This document shows positions 51,467 through 60,381 of a DNA stretch of 64,000 nt, piece after piece. Under the pieces are notes generated by a model. The model ran no database searches, had not been told where the DNA came from, and was given only the letters and a program-made list of their open reading frames with translations. The DNA comes from Rhizobium pisi (lineage in GTDB: Bacteria; Pseudomonadota; Alphaproteobacteria; Rhizobiales; Rhizobiaceae), in NCBI RefSeq assembly GCF_003938655.1, contig NZ_RJJT01000001.1, forward strand, positions 434,001 through 498,000, given 5' to 3'. The translations under genes and the position numbers were made by a program. The first letter of the stretch is position 1. The number at the start of each line of letters is the position of its first letter.

Positions 51467-53287
51467 TCAGTGGAAGAGCACGCTGGCGCCCTGATCCGAA
51501 GCTCCAACGGCGCGGCGGAACGGCGCGAAGAGTTCGCGGCCCATGCCGAATTCATTGTCGGAAAGATCGATCGTCACCGGTTCACGCTCGGCCATGTCGG
51601 CCGCATCGACGAGCACTTCTAGCGTGCCCTTGATCGCGTCCAGGCGAATGATGTCGCCGTCCTTGATGCGGGCGATCGGGCCGCCGTCGACTGCCTCCGG
51701 CGTGACGTGGATCGCCGCCGGCACCTTGCCTGATGCGCCGGACATGCGCCCGTCGGTCAGGAGCGCCACGCGGAAACCGCGGTCCTGCAGCACGCCGAGC
51801 GGCGGGGTCAGCTTGTGAAGTTCCGGCATGCCGTTCGCCTTCGGGCCCTGGAAGCGCACGACGGCGACGAAATCGCGGTTGAGCTTGCCTTCCTTGAAGG
51901 CGTCCTGCAGTTCCTGCTGGCTGTGGAAGATGATCGCTGGCGCCTCGATCACGTGGCGTTCCGGCTTGACGGCAGAAATCTTGATGACGGCCTTGCCGAG
52001 GTTGCCGCGCAGCATCTTCAGCCCGCCATTCGCCTGGAAGGGCGTCTCGATGCTGGAGAGCACCTTCGGATCGTGGCTCTTTTCCGGCGAGCGCTGGCGC
52101 ATGACCGCACCGTTGTCGCCGAGCAGGGCATCGATTGTATAGGCTTCGAGACCTTGGCCGAAGACGGTGCGGACGTCGTCATGCACGAGGCCGTGCTTCA
52201 GGAGTTCCTTGATGAGGAAGCCCATCCCGCCGGCGGCCTGGAAATGGTTCACGTCTGCAAGTCCGTTCGGATAGACACGGGCCAGCAGCGGAACGATCTC
52301 TGAAAGCTCGGCGATGTCCTGCCAGGTGAGCTGGATGCCGGCTGCCCGCGCCATGGCGACAAGGTGCAGCGTGTGGTTGGTCGAGCCGCCGGTGGCATGC
52401 AGGCCGACGACGCCGTTGACGATCGAACGCTCGTCGATCATCTCGCCCGCCGGGGTGAATTCATTGCCGAGCGCGGTGATCGCCAGCGCCCGTTTGGCGG
52501 CCTCCCGTGTCAGTGCCTCGCGTAAGGGCGTGCCTGGATTGATGAAAGAGGAGCCGGGCATATGGAAGCCCATGATCTCCATCAGCATCTGGTTGGAATT
52601 GGCAGTGCCGTAGAAGGTGCAGGTGCCTGGGCCGTGATAGGATTTCGATTCCGCCTCCAGCAGTTCGTCGCGGCCGACCTTGCCCTCGGCAAAGAGCTGG
52701 CGCACGCGCGACTTCTCGTCGTTCGGTAGGCCTGTCGTCATCGGACCGGCCGGAACGAAGATCGACGGCAGGTGCCCGAAGGAGAGCGCCGCGATGACGA
52801 GGCCCGGCACGATCTTGTCGCAGACGCCGAGGAAGAGGGCGGCATCGAACATGTTGTGCGACAGGCCGACGCCCGCAGACATTGCAATCAGGTCGCGCGA
52901 GAAGAGCGACAGCTCCATGCCCGGCTGTCCCTGGGTGACGCCGTCGCACATGGCAGGCACGCCACCTGCCACCTGCGCGACGCCGCCGGCCTTGGCGGCC
53001 GCCTCGCGGATGATCGCAGGATAGGTCTCGAACGGCTGGTGAGCCGAGAGCATGTCGTTATAGGCGGTGATGATGCCGAGATTGGGTATGCGGTCGCCGG
53101 CGAGCGCATCCTTCTCGGTGGGGGAACAGACCGCAAAACCATGGGCCAGGTTGGCGCAGCCGAGCACAGAGCGCGCGACACCCTTGGACGCCGCGGCGCG
53201 CAGGCGTTCCAGATAGCGCTCGCGAGTGGGCTTCGAGCGTTCGACAATGCGGTTGGTGATCGCAGCAATGCGTGCGTGAGCGGACAT
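51467..53287 (-). CDS. edd: Edd, 6-phosphogluconate dehydratase
   Basis: Converts 6-phosphogluconate to 2-keto-3-deoxy-6-phosphogluconate in the Entner-Doudoroff pathway. The 606-residue length fits. Iron-sulfur cysteines are seen in [20 protein letters not shown], in [12 protein letters not shown] and in [14 protein letters not shown]. It belongs to the IlvD/Edd family; [21 protein letters not shown] near residue 70 is Edd-like rather than IlvD-like. Third gene of the leftward zwf-pgl-edd operon. No eda gene is visible here. Confidence 0.95.
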   Translation of the reverse strand: MSAHARIAAITNRIVERSKPTRERYLERLRAAASKGVARSVLGCANLAHGFAVCSPTEKDALAGDRIPNLGIITAYNDMLSAHQPFETYPAIIREAAAKAGGVAQVAGGVPAMCDGVTQGQPGMELSLFSRDLIAMSAGVGLSHNMFDAALFLGVCDKIVPGLVIAALSFGHLPSIFVPAGPMTTGLPNDEKSRVRQLFAEGKVGRDELLEAESKSYHGPGTCTFYGTANSNQMLMEIMGFHMPGSSFINPGTPLREALTREAAKRALAITALGNEFTPAGEMIDERSIVNGVVGLHATGGSTNHTLHLVAMARAAGIQLTWQDIAELSEIVPLLARVYPNGLADVNHFQAAGGMGFLIKELLKHGLVHDDVRTVFGQGLEAYTIDALLGDNGAVMRQRSPEKSHDPKVLSSIETPFQANGGLKMLRGNLGKAVIKISAVKPERHVIEAPAIIFHSQQELQDAFKEGKLNRDFVAVVRFQGPKANGMPELHKLTPPLGVLQDRGFRVALLTDGRMSGASGKVPAAIHVTPEAVDGGPIARIKDGDIIRLDAIKGTLEVLVDAADMAEREPVTIDLSDNEFGMGRELFAPFRRAVGASDQGASVLFH

Positions 53288-53355
53288 GGAATATCCCTGC
53301 CTTGTTCTGGTTCGTCTCTGTTTGTTCGCCGGCTCCGGCGGCCTGTCAGGCCGTA

Positions 53356-54054
53356 TCAGGGAGCCCAGTAAATCTCGACCGGGGAAGTGGCCCGGCGCAG
53401 GATGGCGCGGATCGGCATTTCTGCCTCGTCACCGCTGCCTTCCGCCTTGGCGAGAACGTCTTTTTTGCCTTCGCCCTCAATATGGAGAACCAGGAGTGCG
53501 GCATCCTGAAGACTGGAGAAGGTGAAGGTCAGGCGCGGCTCGCCGGCCCCCTCCGCTTCCATGGTGATGATGCCACGCGGCGTCGAAGCGTCGAGCGCCT
53601 CGGCAAGATTGCTGCCGCCGGGAAAGAACGAGGCGGTGTGGCCGTCGCCGCCCATGCCGAGGATGACCACGTCGAAGGGGATGCCAATCTCTGCGCTCTT
53701 TACCGTCGCAAGCCGTGCGGCCTCCTCGACAGAGGCCGCTGGCTGGTAAAGCGGCACAAAACGCGCCGCCTTCGCCTTGTTCTGCAACAGATTGGCATCG
53801 ACCAGCAGGTGGTTCGAGCGCGCATTGTCGGCCGGAACGAAGCGTTCGTCGACAAGGGTGATCGTCACCTTGTCCCAGGCGATGTCGTGTGTCGACAGCA
53901 CCTGGAAGAAGACTTTCGGCGTGGAGCCGCCGGAAACGGCGATGGATGCAGCTCCGCGGGCGGCAATCGCTGCCGAAAGCGTGGTGGCGACCTTGTCGGC
54001 GAGGCTGTCGGCGAGGTCTGCGGCGCTGGCGAAGGAATGCAGGGTCGATGCCAT
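53356..54054 (-). CDS. pgl: Pgl, 6-phosphogluconolactonase
   Basis: Hydrolyses 6-phosphogluconolactone. From ATG 54054, with AGGAGG upstream, the protein is 232 residues. Motifs: [31 protein letters not shown], and [18 protein letters not shown]. It starts 10 bases after the zwf stop, supporting co-transcription. Confidence 0.94.
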   Translation of the reverse strand: MASTLHSFASAADLADSLADKVATTLSAAIAARGAASIAVSGGSTPKVFFQVLSTHDIAWDKVTITLVDERFVPADNARSNHLLVDANLLQNKAKAARFVPLYQPAASVEEAARLATVKSAEIGIPFDVVILGMGGDGHTASFFPGGSNLAEALDASTPRGIITMEAEGAGEPRLTFTFSSLQDAALLVLHIEGEGKKDVLAKAEGSGDEAEMPIRAILRRATSPVEIYWAP

Positions 54055-54064
54055 CGATTTCCTC

Positions 54065-55540
54065 CTAGATATCGTCATGCCAGGTGCGGCCGTCACGCTC
54101 GATCAGCGCGATGGCCTGGCTCGGGCCCCAGGTACCGGCCGTATAGCCCTGTACCTGCTGGCCGGTCGTTTCCCAACCCTTGAGGATCGGGTCGACCCAT
54201 CTCCATGCCGCCTCCACTTCGTCGCGACGCATGAACAACGTCTGGTTGGAGCGGATCACGTCCATCAGCAGGCGCTCGTAGGCGTCGGGATTGCGGACGT
54301 TGAAGGCCTGGGCGAAGCTCATGTCGAGCGACACGTTGCGCAGGCGCATCCCGCCCGGGCCTGGATCCTTGATCATCAGCGACTGCTTGACGCCCTCATC
54401 CGGCTGCAGGCGGATGATCAGCTGGTTGGCGACGATGCGCCCGGCCGCCTGGTCGAAGATCGCATGCGGGATCGGCTTGAAGGTAATGACGATCTCCGAC
54501 ATGCGCCCGGCAAGGCGCTTGCCGGTTCTGATGTAGAAGGGAACGCCCGCCCAGCGCCAGTTGTTGATCTCGGCCTTGATGGCGACGAAGGTTTCGGTGT
54601 TCGAGACGCCGCCTTCGAGCTCTTCAAGGTAGCCCTTGACCGGCCCGCTGCCCGATGCGCCGGCGCGATACTGGCCGCGGACCGTCGCCTGCTCGACATT
54701 GGAGGCGTCGAGCGGCTTCAGCGCGCGCAGCACCTTCAGCTTCTCGTCGCGCACCGCTTCCGAATCCATCGACGAGGGCACCTCCATCGCTGTTAGGCAG
54801 AGCAGCTGCAGGATGTGGTTCTGCACCATGTCGCGCAGCGCGCCGGCGGTATCGTAATAGCCTGCGCGGCCCTCGAGGCCGACCGATTCAGCCACGGTAA
54901 TCTGCACGTGGTCGATGTAATTGGCGTTCCACAGCGGCTCATAGAGCGCATTGGCAAAGCGCAGGGCCATCAGGTTCTGCACGGTTTCCTTGCCGAGATA
55001 GTGGTCGATACGGAAGATCTGCTCTTCCTTGAAAACACGGCCGATCGTGTCGTTGAGCTGCAGCGCCGAAGCAAGGTCGCGGCCGATCGGCTTTTCGACG
55101 ACGATGCGGGTCGACTTGGTGATCAGCTTGTGCTCGTGGATCTTCTGCGAGATATCGCCGAAGATGCCGGGCGCGACGGCGAGATAAAAGGCGCGCACGC
55201 GATCCTTGCCTTCATCGAGCAGCTTCTTCAGCTGATCCCAGCCGCTGTCGGTGCGGGCATCGACCGAGACGTAGTAGAGACGGGCGCAGAACTTCTCCAC
55301 TTCCTTGTCGTCATATTCGCCCTTCTTCAGGTGTTCCTTCAGCGCATCACGGGCGAATTTGCGGTATTCCTCGTCTGTCAGCGGGCTGCGAGAGGCGCCG
55401 ATCACGCGGGTCGGTTCGCCGAACTGGCCTTCGATCTGGCGATGATAGAGGGCGGGCAGCAACTTGCGTTCTGCAAGGTCGCCGCTGCCGCCGAAGACGA
55501 CGTAATCAAAAGGCTCAACGGGAATGATTTGGCTGCTCAT
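54065..55540 (-). CDS. zwf: Zwf, glucose-6-phosphate 1-dehydrogenase
   Basis: First step of the Entner-Doudoroff route. The 491-residue protein starts at MSSQIIPVEPFDYVVFGGSGDLAERKLLPALYHR (nucleotide-binding). The active-site motif is FRIDHYLGKETVQNLMALRFAN near residue 180. The upstream in-frame codons to 55555 are unlikely; GAGAGACA lies before ATG 55540. It heads the operon. Confidence 0.96.
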   Translation of the reverse strand: MSSQIIPVEPFDYVVFGGSGDLAERKLLPALYHRQIEGQFGEPTRVIGASRSPLTDEEYRKFARDALKEHLKKGEYDDKEVEKFCARLYYVSVDARTDSGWDQLKKLLDEGKDRVRAFYLAVAPGIFGDISQKIHEHKLITKSTRIVVEKPIGRDLASALQLNDTIGRVFKEEQIFRIDHYLGKETVQNLMALRFANALYEPLWNANYIDHVQITVAESVGLEGRAGYYDTAGALRDMVQNHILQLLCLTAMEVPSSMDSEAVRDEKLKVLRALKPLDASNVEQATVRGQYRAGASGSGPVKGYLEELEGGVSNTETFVAIKAEINNWRWAGVPFYIRTGKRLAGRMSEIVITFKPIPHAIFDQAAGRIVANQLIIRLQPDEGVKQSLMIKDPGPGGMRLRNVSLDMSFAQAFNVRNPDAYERLLMDVIRSNQTLFMRRDEVEAAWRWVDPILKGWETTGQQVQGYTAGTWGPSQAIALIERDGRTWHDDI

Positions 55541-55675
55541 GAGCTTGTCTCTCAATCAGGCTTGGTTGACGGCTCTTTTAATCTAATCGATTTAAAAAAG
55601 CCAGTGTGCAGTGCAATGAATCTGTCAGGCACCGGTTTTAGAGCGAATTTCCGGAAGAGGAAATCCGCAAACGGA
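55541..55675. promoter_or_regulatory. zwf promoter region and a palindromic repeat
   Basis: An AT-rich imperfect inverted repeat TTTTAATC / GATTTAAAA (55576-55595) lies about 35-55 bases upstream of zwf and may bind a sugar-phosphate regulator. Closer to the oxidase gene, GCGAATTTCC at 55643-55652 and GGAAATCCGC at 55659-55668 form a hairpin with one mismatch that could end the puuB-side transcript. Confidence 0.5.
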
Positions 55676-56974
55676 CTAAAACTTGTCGCGAAGCGCAAAC
55701 CACGACAAGGCAAGGAAAAGCAACGGCGCCCGCATTCGGGCACCGCCTGGAAAGGCCGGAATATCGAGCGACTTGAAAAGATCGAGATCGCCGGACTTTC
55801 CAAGCACCGCTTCCGCATAGAGCTTGCCACAGTAGTTTGACAGCATGACGCCATGGCCGGAATAACCGCCGATTGAGGTGACACCCGGCATGACCTCGCG
55901 CACGAAAGGCTGGCGCGGCATGGTGATGCCGACGCTGCCGCCCCACGCATGGGTGATTTCGATATTCTCGAGTGCGGGATAGATCTCGGCGATCTGCCGG
56001 CGGATGTGCTGCGAAATGTCTCGCGGATTGTCTGCGGTATAGGCCTCCCGTCCGCCGAACAGCAGGCGGCCGTCTCCGAATTTGCGGAAATAGCGCACGA
56101 CGAAGCGCGAATCGGCCACGGCCTCGCTGCCCGGCAGTACATCGGGATGGCCGTCGAGTGGGGCGGTCGCGCCGATGAAGGAGCGGATCGGCATGACATG
56201 GCTTGCCGTCACCGGTTCGAGGCCATCGATATAGCCGTCGCAGGCGATCAGCGCGCGCTCGGCGGTGATCGTCCCTCTTTCGGTTTCGATCGTCACCTTG
56301 CCGCCGCTCTGGCGGATCGCCGTTGCCTTGCTCATCTCGAAGATCGCGGCACCGGCGTTGGCGGCGACCCGCGCCAGCCCGACCAGCAGCTTCAGCGGAT
56401 GGATATGGCCGGTGCCGACGTCACGCACGCCGCAGTGGAAACGCTTCGAACCCAGCCTATCCTGCGTTTCCTTCTCGTCCATGAAACTGATGTGCGGATA
56501 GCCGTAGCGCAGTGCCGCAATCTCGGCATTTTCGTAATAGTCGCGTTTGTAGCTCGCCTTGTGCGCGACGTTGAGCTGACCGGGCACATAGTCAATCTCG
56601 ATCTGATGCTCGCGGGAGAAATCGATGAGATGGCGCTTGGCCGCCTCGGCAAGATCGAACAGCGCTCTCGAGCGTTCGTAGCCAATCTTCCTTTCGAGTT
56701 CTTCCGGCCACCATCGCTGGCCGGTGCCGAGTTGGCCGCCATTGCGACCTGAGGCCCCGTCGCCGAAGCGGCAGGCCTCGATCAGGACTACCGAGACACC
56801 TGATCTGGCCAGATTGTAGGCGGCCTGCAGGCCGGTATATCCGCCGCCGACGATGGCGACATCGCATGTCCTAGAACCGTCGAGAGCGGGATAGGTGGGC
56901 CGCTCGCCGACGGTTGCCTGATACCAGGATAATCCCGGCGCGATCGGGCTCTGCCACATCTCGTTCGATGCCAT
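55676..56974 (-). CDS. puuB: FAD-dependent oxidoreductase, gamma-glutamylputrescine oxidase-like
   Basis: A DAO-family flavoprotein of 432 residues. FAD motif: CDVAIVGGGYTGLQAAYNLARSG (about residues 38-60); SGRNGGQLGTGQRWWPEELE is characteristic of the PuuB/OrdL group. C-terminal GYSGHGVMLSNYCGKLYAEAVLG matches. With the adjoining glutamine-synthetase-like gene it suggests the gamma-glutamyl route of putrescine breakdown. The exact amine substrate is not proven by sequence. Confidence 0.8.
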   Translation of the reverse strand: MASNEMWQSPIAPGLSWYQATVGERPTYPALDGSRTCDVAIVGGGYTGLQAAYNLARSGVSVVLIEACRFGDGASGRNGGQLGTGQRWWPEELERKIGYERSRALFDLAEAAKRHLIDFSREHQIEIDYVPGQLNVAHKASYKRDYYENAEIAALRYGYPHISFMDEKETQDRLGSKRFHCGVRDVGTGHIHPLKLLVGLARVAANAGAAIFEMSKATAIRQSGGKVTIETERGTITAERALIACDGYIDGLEPVTASHVMPIRSFIGATAPLDGHPDVLPGSEAVADSRFVVRYFRKFGDGRLLFGGREAYTADNPRDISQHIRRQIAEIYPALENIEITHAWGGSVGITMPRQPFVREVMPGVTSIGGYSGHGVMLSNYCGKLYAEAVLGKSGDLDLFKSLDIPAFPGGARMRAPLLFLALSWFALRDKF

Positions 56975-56984
56975 GACAATCCCC

Positions 56985-58421
56985 TCACACGTTGAGCAGA
57001 AGGAATTCCCGCTCCCAGGGGCTGATCACCTGCATGAAAGTCTCGAACTCGCCGCGTTTGACACCGGCATAAAGGCCGATGAACTGCGCGCCGAAGATTT
57101 CCTCGAAGGCAGGCTCGTCTTCCAGCAGCGCCACCGCTTCCAGCAGGCCGCGCGGCAGGTCGATCGAGCCTTCATTGGCCGAATCCTCGGTCGGCGCGGT
57201 CGGTTCGATCTCCTTCATGATGCCGAGCAGACCGGCAGCAAGCGAAGCGGCGAGCGCCAGATACGGATTGGCGTCCGAGCTCGGCAGCCGGTTTTCCACG
57301 CGCCGCGCCTGCGGATCGGAAACCGGAACGCGGAAGGCCGTCGTGCGATTGTCGTAACCCCAGGCATTGTTGACTGGGCAGGACATATCCGGCTGCAGGC
57401 GGCGATAGGAATTCACGTAGGGGGCGAGCATCGCAAGCGCGCTCGGCACGTATTTCTGCATGCCGCCGATGAAATGGAAGAACTCCTTCGAAGCCGAACC
57501 ATCCGCATTGGAGAAGACGTTCTTGCCCGTGTCGATGTTCACCACCGACTGGTGGATATGCATCGCCGAACCCGGCTGGCCCTGCATCGGCTTGGCCATG
57601 AAGGTGGCGTAGATATCGTGCTTCAGCGCCGCCTCGCGGATCGTGCGCTTGAACAGGAACACCTGGTCGGCAAGCTCGATCGGATTGCCGTGGCGCAGGT
57701 TGATCTCGAGCTGCGCCGGTCCCTCTTCATGGATCAGCGTATCGATCTCCAGCCCCTGCTTCTCCGAGAAATGGTAAATGTCGTCGATCAATTCGTCGAA
57801 TTCGTTGATGCCGGCGATCGAATAGCCCTGGCCCCCAAGGATCGAGCGGCCGGACCGGCCTTTCGGCGGGTGCAGCGGATAGTCTGGATCGTCGTTTTTG
57901 GCGACCAGGTAGAATTCGATCTCGGGCGCGACGATCGGCTTCCAGCCGCGGTCATGATAGAGGCTCATGATGCGCTTCAGCACGTTACGCGGCGTATAGG
58001 GCACTTCTCCGCCGTCCGAATCGACGATGTCGCAGATCACCTGCGCCGTCGGGTCGGTTTCCCAGGGCACGACCGACAGCGTCGAAAGGTCCGGCATCAG
58101 CTTCAGGTCGCTGTCGCGCGGCTCGTATCGGAAGCTTTCCGTCTCGTCGGGATATTCACCCGAAATCGTATGCCGGTAGATCGCCGAAGGCAGCGCCAGC
58201 GAGGTGTTCGAGGTGAATTTCGAGCTCGGCATCATCTTGCCGCGCGGAACGCCGGCAAGGTCCGGCGTGATGCATTCGATGTCTTCGATGCCCCTGTCCC
58301 GCAGCCACCGCGCTGCTTCCTTCCAGTTCGCAACGCCGCGCAGGGATCCGGGGTCCGGGGGAGCTTTCGTCGAGGCGGGTACGTTTCTGGCAGGCTTCAG
58401 CGTCGTCTTTTTTGGGGACAT
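56985..58421 (-). CDS. puuA: Glutamine-synthetase-family enzyme, gamma-glutamylputrescine synthetase-like
   Basis: A class-I GS fold enzyme. From ATG 58421 it has 478 residues. Motifs: VAPEIEFYLVAKND (metal-binding), EEGPAQLEINLRHGNP, ATFMAKPMQGQPGSAMHIHQSV, and NNRTTAFRVP-like DNRTTAFRVP. It lacks the tyrosine adenylylation site of housekeeping GlnA. It lies 10 bases upstream of the PuuB-like gene, supporting gamma-glutamylation of putrescine; other amines are possible. The frame extends 17 codons upstream without a ribosome site. Confidence 0.8.
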   Translation of the reverse strand: MSPKKTTLKPARNVPASTKAPPDPGSLRGVANWKEAARWLRDRGIEDIECITPDLAGVPRGKMMPSSKFTSNTSLALPSAIYRHTISGEYPDETESFRYEPRDSDLKLMPDLSTLSVVPWETDPTAQVICDIVDSDGGEVPYTPRNVLKRIMSLYHDRGWKPIVAPEIEFYLVAKNDDPDYPLHPPKGRSGRSILGGQGYSIAGINEFDELIDDIYHFSEKQGLEIDTLIHEEGPAQLEINLRHGNPIELADQVFLFKRTIREAALKHDIYATFMAKPMQGQPGSAMHIHQSVVNIDTGKNVFSNADGSASKEFFHFIGGMQKYVPSALAMLAPYVNSYRRLQPDMSCPVNNAWGYDNRTTAFRVPVSDPQARRVENRLPSSDANPYLALAASLAAGLLGIMKEIEPTAPTEDSANEGSIDLPRGLLEAVALLEDEPAFEEIFGAQFIGLYAGVKRGEFETFMQVISPWEREFLLLNV

Positions 58422-58549
58422 GACACACCGGTTTGCGTTGATCGTGGCGCCATCATAACCAGACTTTGCCAATTGGCGAGGGGTGGCACACGTTGACTTT
58501 CGCCCTTTGATGGAAAAAGAAGACGCGATTTTTCATCGGGGAAACGGGT

Positions 58550-59731
58550 TTGCAGCGCAAAAGCGACGTCATCGTCATCGGCGCCGGGGCGGCAGGCATG
58601 ATGGCGGCCATCCGCGCGGGAAAGCGCGGCCGCTCAGTCGTGGTCCTCGACCATGCAAGGGCGCCCGGCGAGAAGATCCGCATATCCGGCGGCGGGCGTT
58701 GCAATTTCACCAATATCCATGCAGGGCCGAAGAGCTTCCTTTCCGCCAATCCGCATTTCTGCAAATCCGCGCTCGCCCGTTTTACGCCGGCCGACTTCAT
58801 CGCGATGGTCGATCGCCACGGTATTGCCTGGCACGAAAAGACGCTGGGCCAGCTTTTCTGCGACGATAGCGCCAAAGACATCATCCGCATGCTGCTGGAG
58901 GAGATGCGCACAGCCGGCGCGGTGCTGCATCTCGGCACCGAGATATCAGGCGTCGAAAGGGCAGGCGAGGGCTTCCGCGTCTCCACCGGCCAGGGCGTCT
59001 ACGAAGCGACCTCGCTGATCGTTGCGACCGGCGGCAAGTCGATCCCGAAAATGGGCGCCACCGGCTTTGCCTATCGCCTTGCGGAGCAGTTCGGCCTGGC
59101 CGTGCTCGAAACCCGCCCCGGCCTCGTGCCGCTGACGCTTGATCCCGGCCTGCTCGAAAGCATCGCGCCGCTTGCCGGCATTTCCGCCCCGGCCGAAATC
59201 CGCCACGGCAGGAACGCGTTCCGCGAGGCTTTGCTTTTTACCCATCGGGGATTGAGCGGACCCGCCATCCTGCAGATCTCCTCCTATTGGCGCGAAGGTG
59301 ACGAGATCGCCGTGGCGATCGAACCGGATATCGACATCGCGGCGCATCTGAAGTCGGCAAAGCAGCGCAGCGGCCGCCAGTCGCCACAGACGGCACTCGG
59401 CGAGATCCTGCCGAAACGGCTGGCGCAATTTCTGGCGGAACGCGAAAAAATCGCCGGCAACATGGCCGACCTGCCCGACAAGGCGCTGCTGCGCCTTGCC
59501 GCCGCAGCGCAGAGCTGGTCGATCAAGCCTTCTGGCTCGGAAGGCTACCGCACAGCCGAAGTGACGCTCGGCGGTATCGATACGGCTGCACTCGACTCGC
59601 GCAGTATGGAAGCAAAAGCCGTGCCCGGCCTCTATTTCATCGGCGAATGCGTCGACGTCACCGGCTGGCTCGGCGGCTATAATTTCCAATGGGCATGGGC
59701 ATCGGGATTTGCCGCCGGTGAATACGCCTGA
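58550..59731 (+). CDS. BaiN/HI0933-family flavoprotein
   Basis: A 393-residue FAD protein. It begins DVIVIGAGAAGMMAAIRAGKRGRSVVVLD (dinucleotide-binding) and has the family motif GEKIRISGGGRCNFTN, then LIVATGGKSIPKMGATGFAY, FTHRGLSGPAILQIS and the C-terminal GLYFIGECVDVTGWLGGYNFQWAWASG. The true reaction of most members is unknown. The start is probably TTG 58550, with GGGGA upstream. Divergent from the puuA-like gene. Confidence 0.88.
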   Translation: MQRKSDVIVIGAGAAGMMAAIRAGKRGRSVVVLDHARAPGEKIRISGGGRCNFTNIHAGPKSFLSANPHFCKSALARFTPADFIAMVDRHGIAWHEKTLGQLFCDDSAKDIIRMLLEEMRTAGAVLHLGTEISGVERAGEGFRVSTGQGVYEATSLIVATGGKSIPKMGATGFAYRLAEQFGLAVLETRPGLVPLTLDPGLLESIAPLAGISAPAEIRHGRNAFREALLFTHRGLSGPAILQISSYWREGDEIAVAIEPDIDIAAHLKSAKQRSGRQSPQTALGEILPKRLAQFLAEREKIAGNMADLPDKALLRLAAAAQSWSIKPSGSEGYRTAEVTLGGIDTAALDSRSMEAKAVPGLYFIGECVDVTGWLGGYNFQWAWASGFAAGEYA

Positions 59732-59928
59732 CGCTCCTTACCTCAGCCGTTATTCAGGAGGGCAGTACCCTTCCATGGGGCATGTATTAGCAATAGCGAT
59801 TCAAGACTTCTTAATAGAGGTGCGCCATCCTGTCTCAATTGGCGGTTTGCAAAGGTCTTCCTAGATTAAGCTTTACCAGCAAGCCGTTTTGTTGGATTGT
59901 TGTGTCAGTTAGAAGTGAGGTTTCGACG

Positions 59929-60072
59929 ATGACCAGAAACACACGACGCGCCCGTGCCATCGCAATTGCGCAGGCAAAGCCGAATGCCAGGATGGTCGCC
60001 CTGCGTTATCTGATGCTTGCCGCCGGCGCCACCGCCGCCAGCCTCGCATTGCTGCTGTCGCACTTCATCTGA
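59929..60072 (+). CDS. Small membrane protein of 47 residues
   Basis: From ATG 59929, with GAGG seven to ten bases upstream, the frame encodes a basic N-terminal half (MTRNTRRARAIAIAQAKPNARM) and one hydrophobic segment (YLMLAAGATAASLALLLSHFI). It stands alone, with 197 bases before it and 309 after. Codon use agrees with the neighbours. No family recognised; it could be a real small protein. Confidence 0.5.
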   Translation: MTRNTRRARAIAIAQAKPNARMVALRYLMLAAGATAASLALLLSHFI

Positions 60073-60381
60073 TCCTTTCCCGAGACCGGTGACGTCCCTG
60101 ACGGATGTGATTGTCGCATAGCAGTGCTGCGCCCCACAATTTACAACTATTTCACCACCTTGGCTTAAGCCGCCATCTCTGCTTATCCGAAAATTAATAT
60201 CTAATCTGACACAATTGTCCGCGAATATTTGGGCATCTCCAAGTTGTTTGGAAATGAACTGGCAATGACTGCCGCCTGGCCTCCGGGTTTCCCAATGTAA
60301 TCAAGAACAGCTCGATGTGCACCCGGCTGGCGCCATGTGGCCGCCTGCGGGAGGAGTGGTGTATGAAAGGCCCGGAACGCA
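60073..60381. other. Gene-free spacer before the first chemoreceptor
   Basis: This 309-base stretch has lower GC than its surroundings and no convincing coding frame. It should contain the promoter of the downstream receptor gene. I see no inverted repeat with long arms and no recognisable sigma-factor site. Confidence 0.5.
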
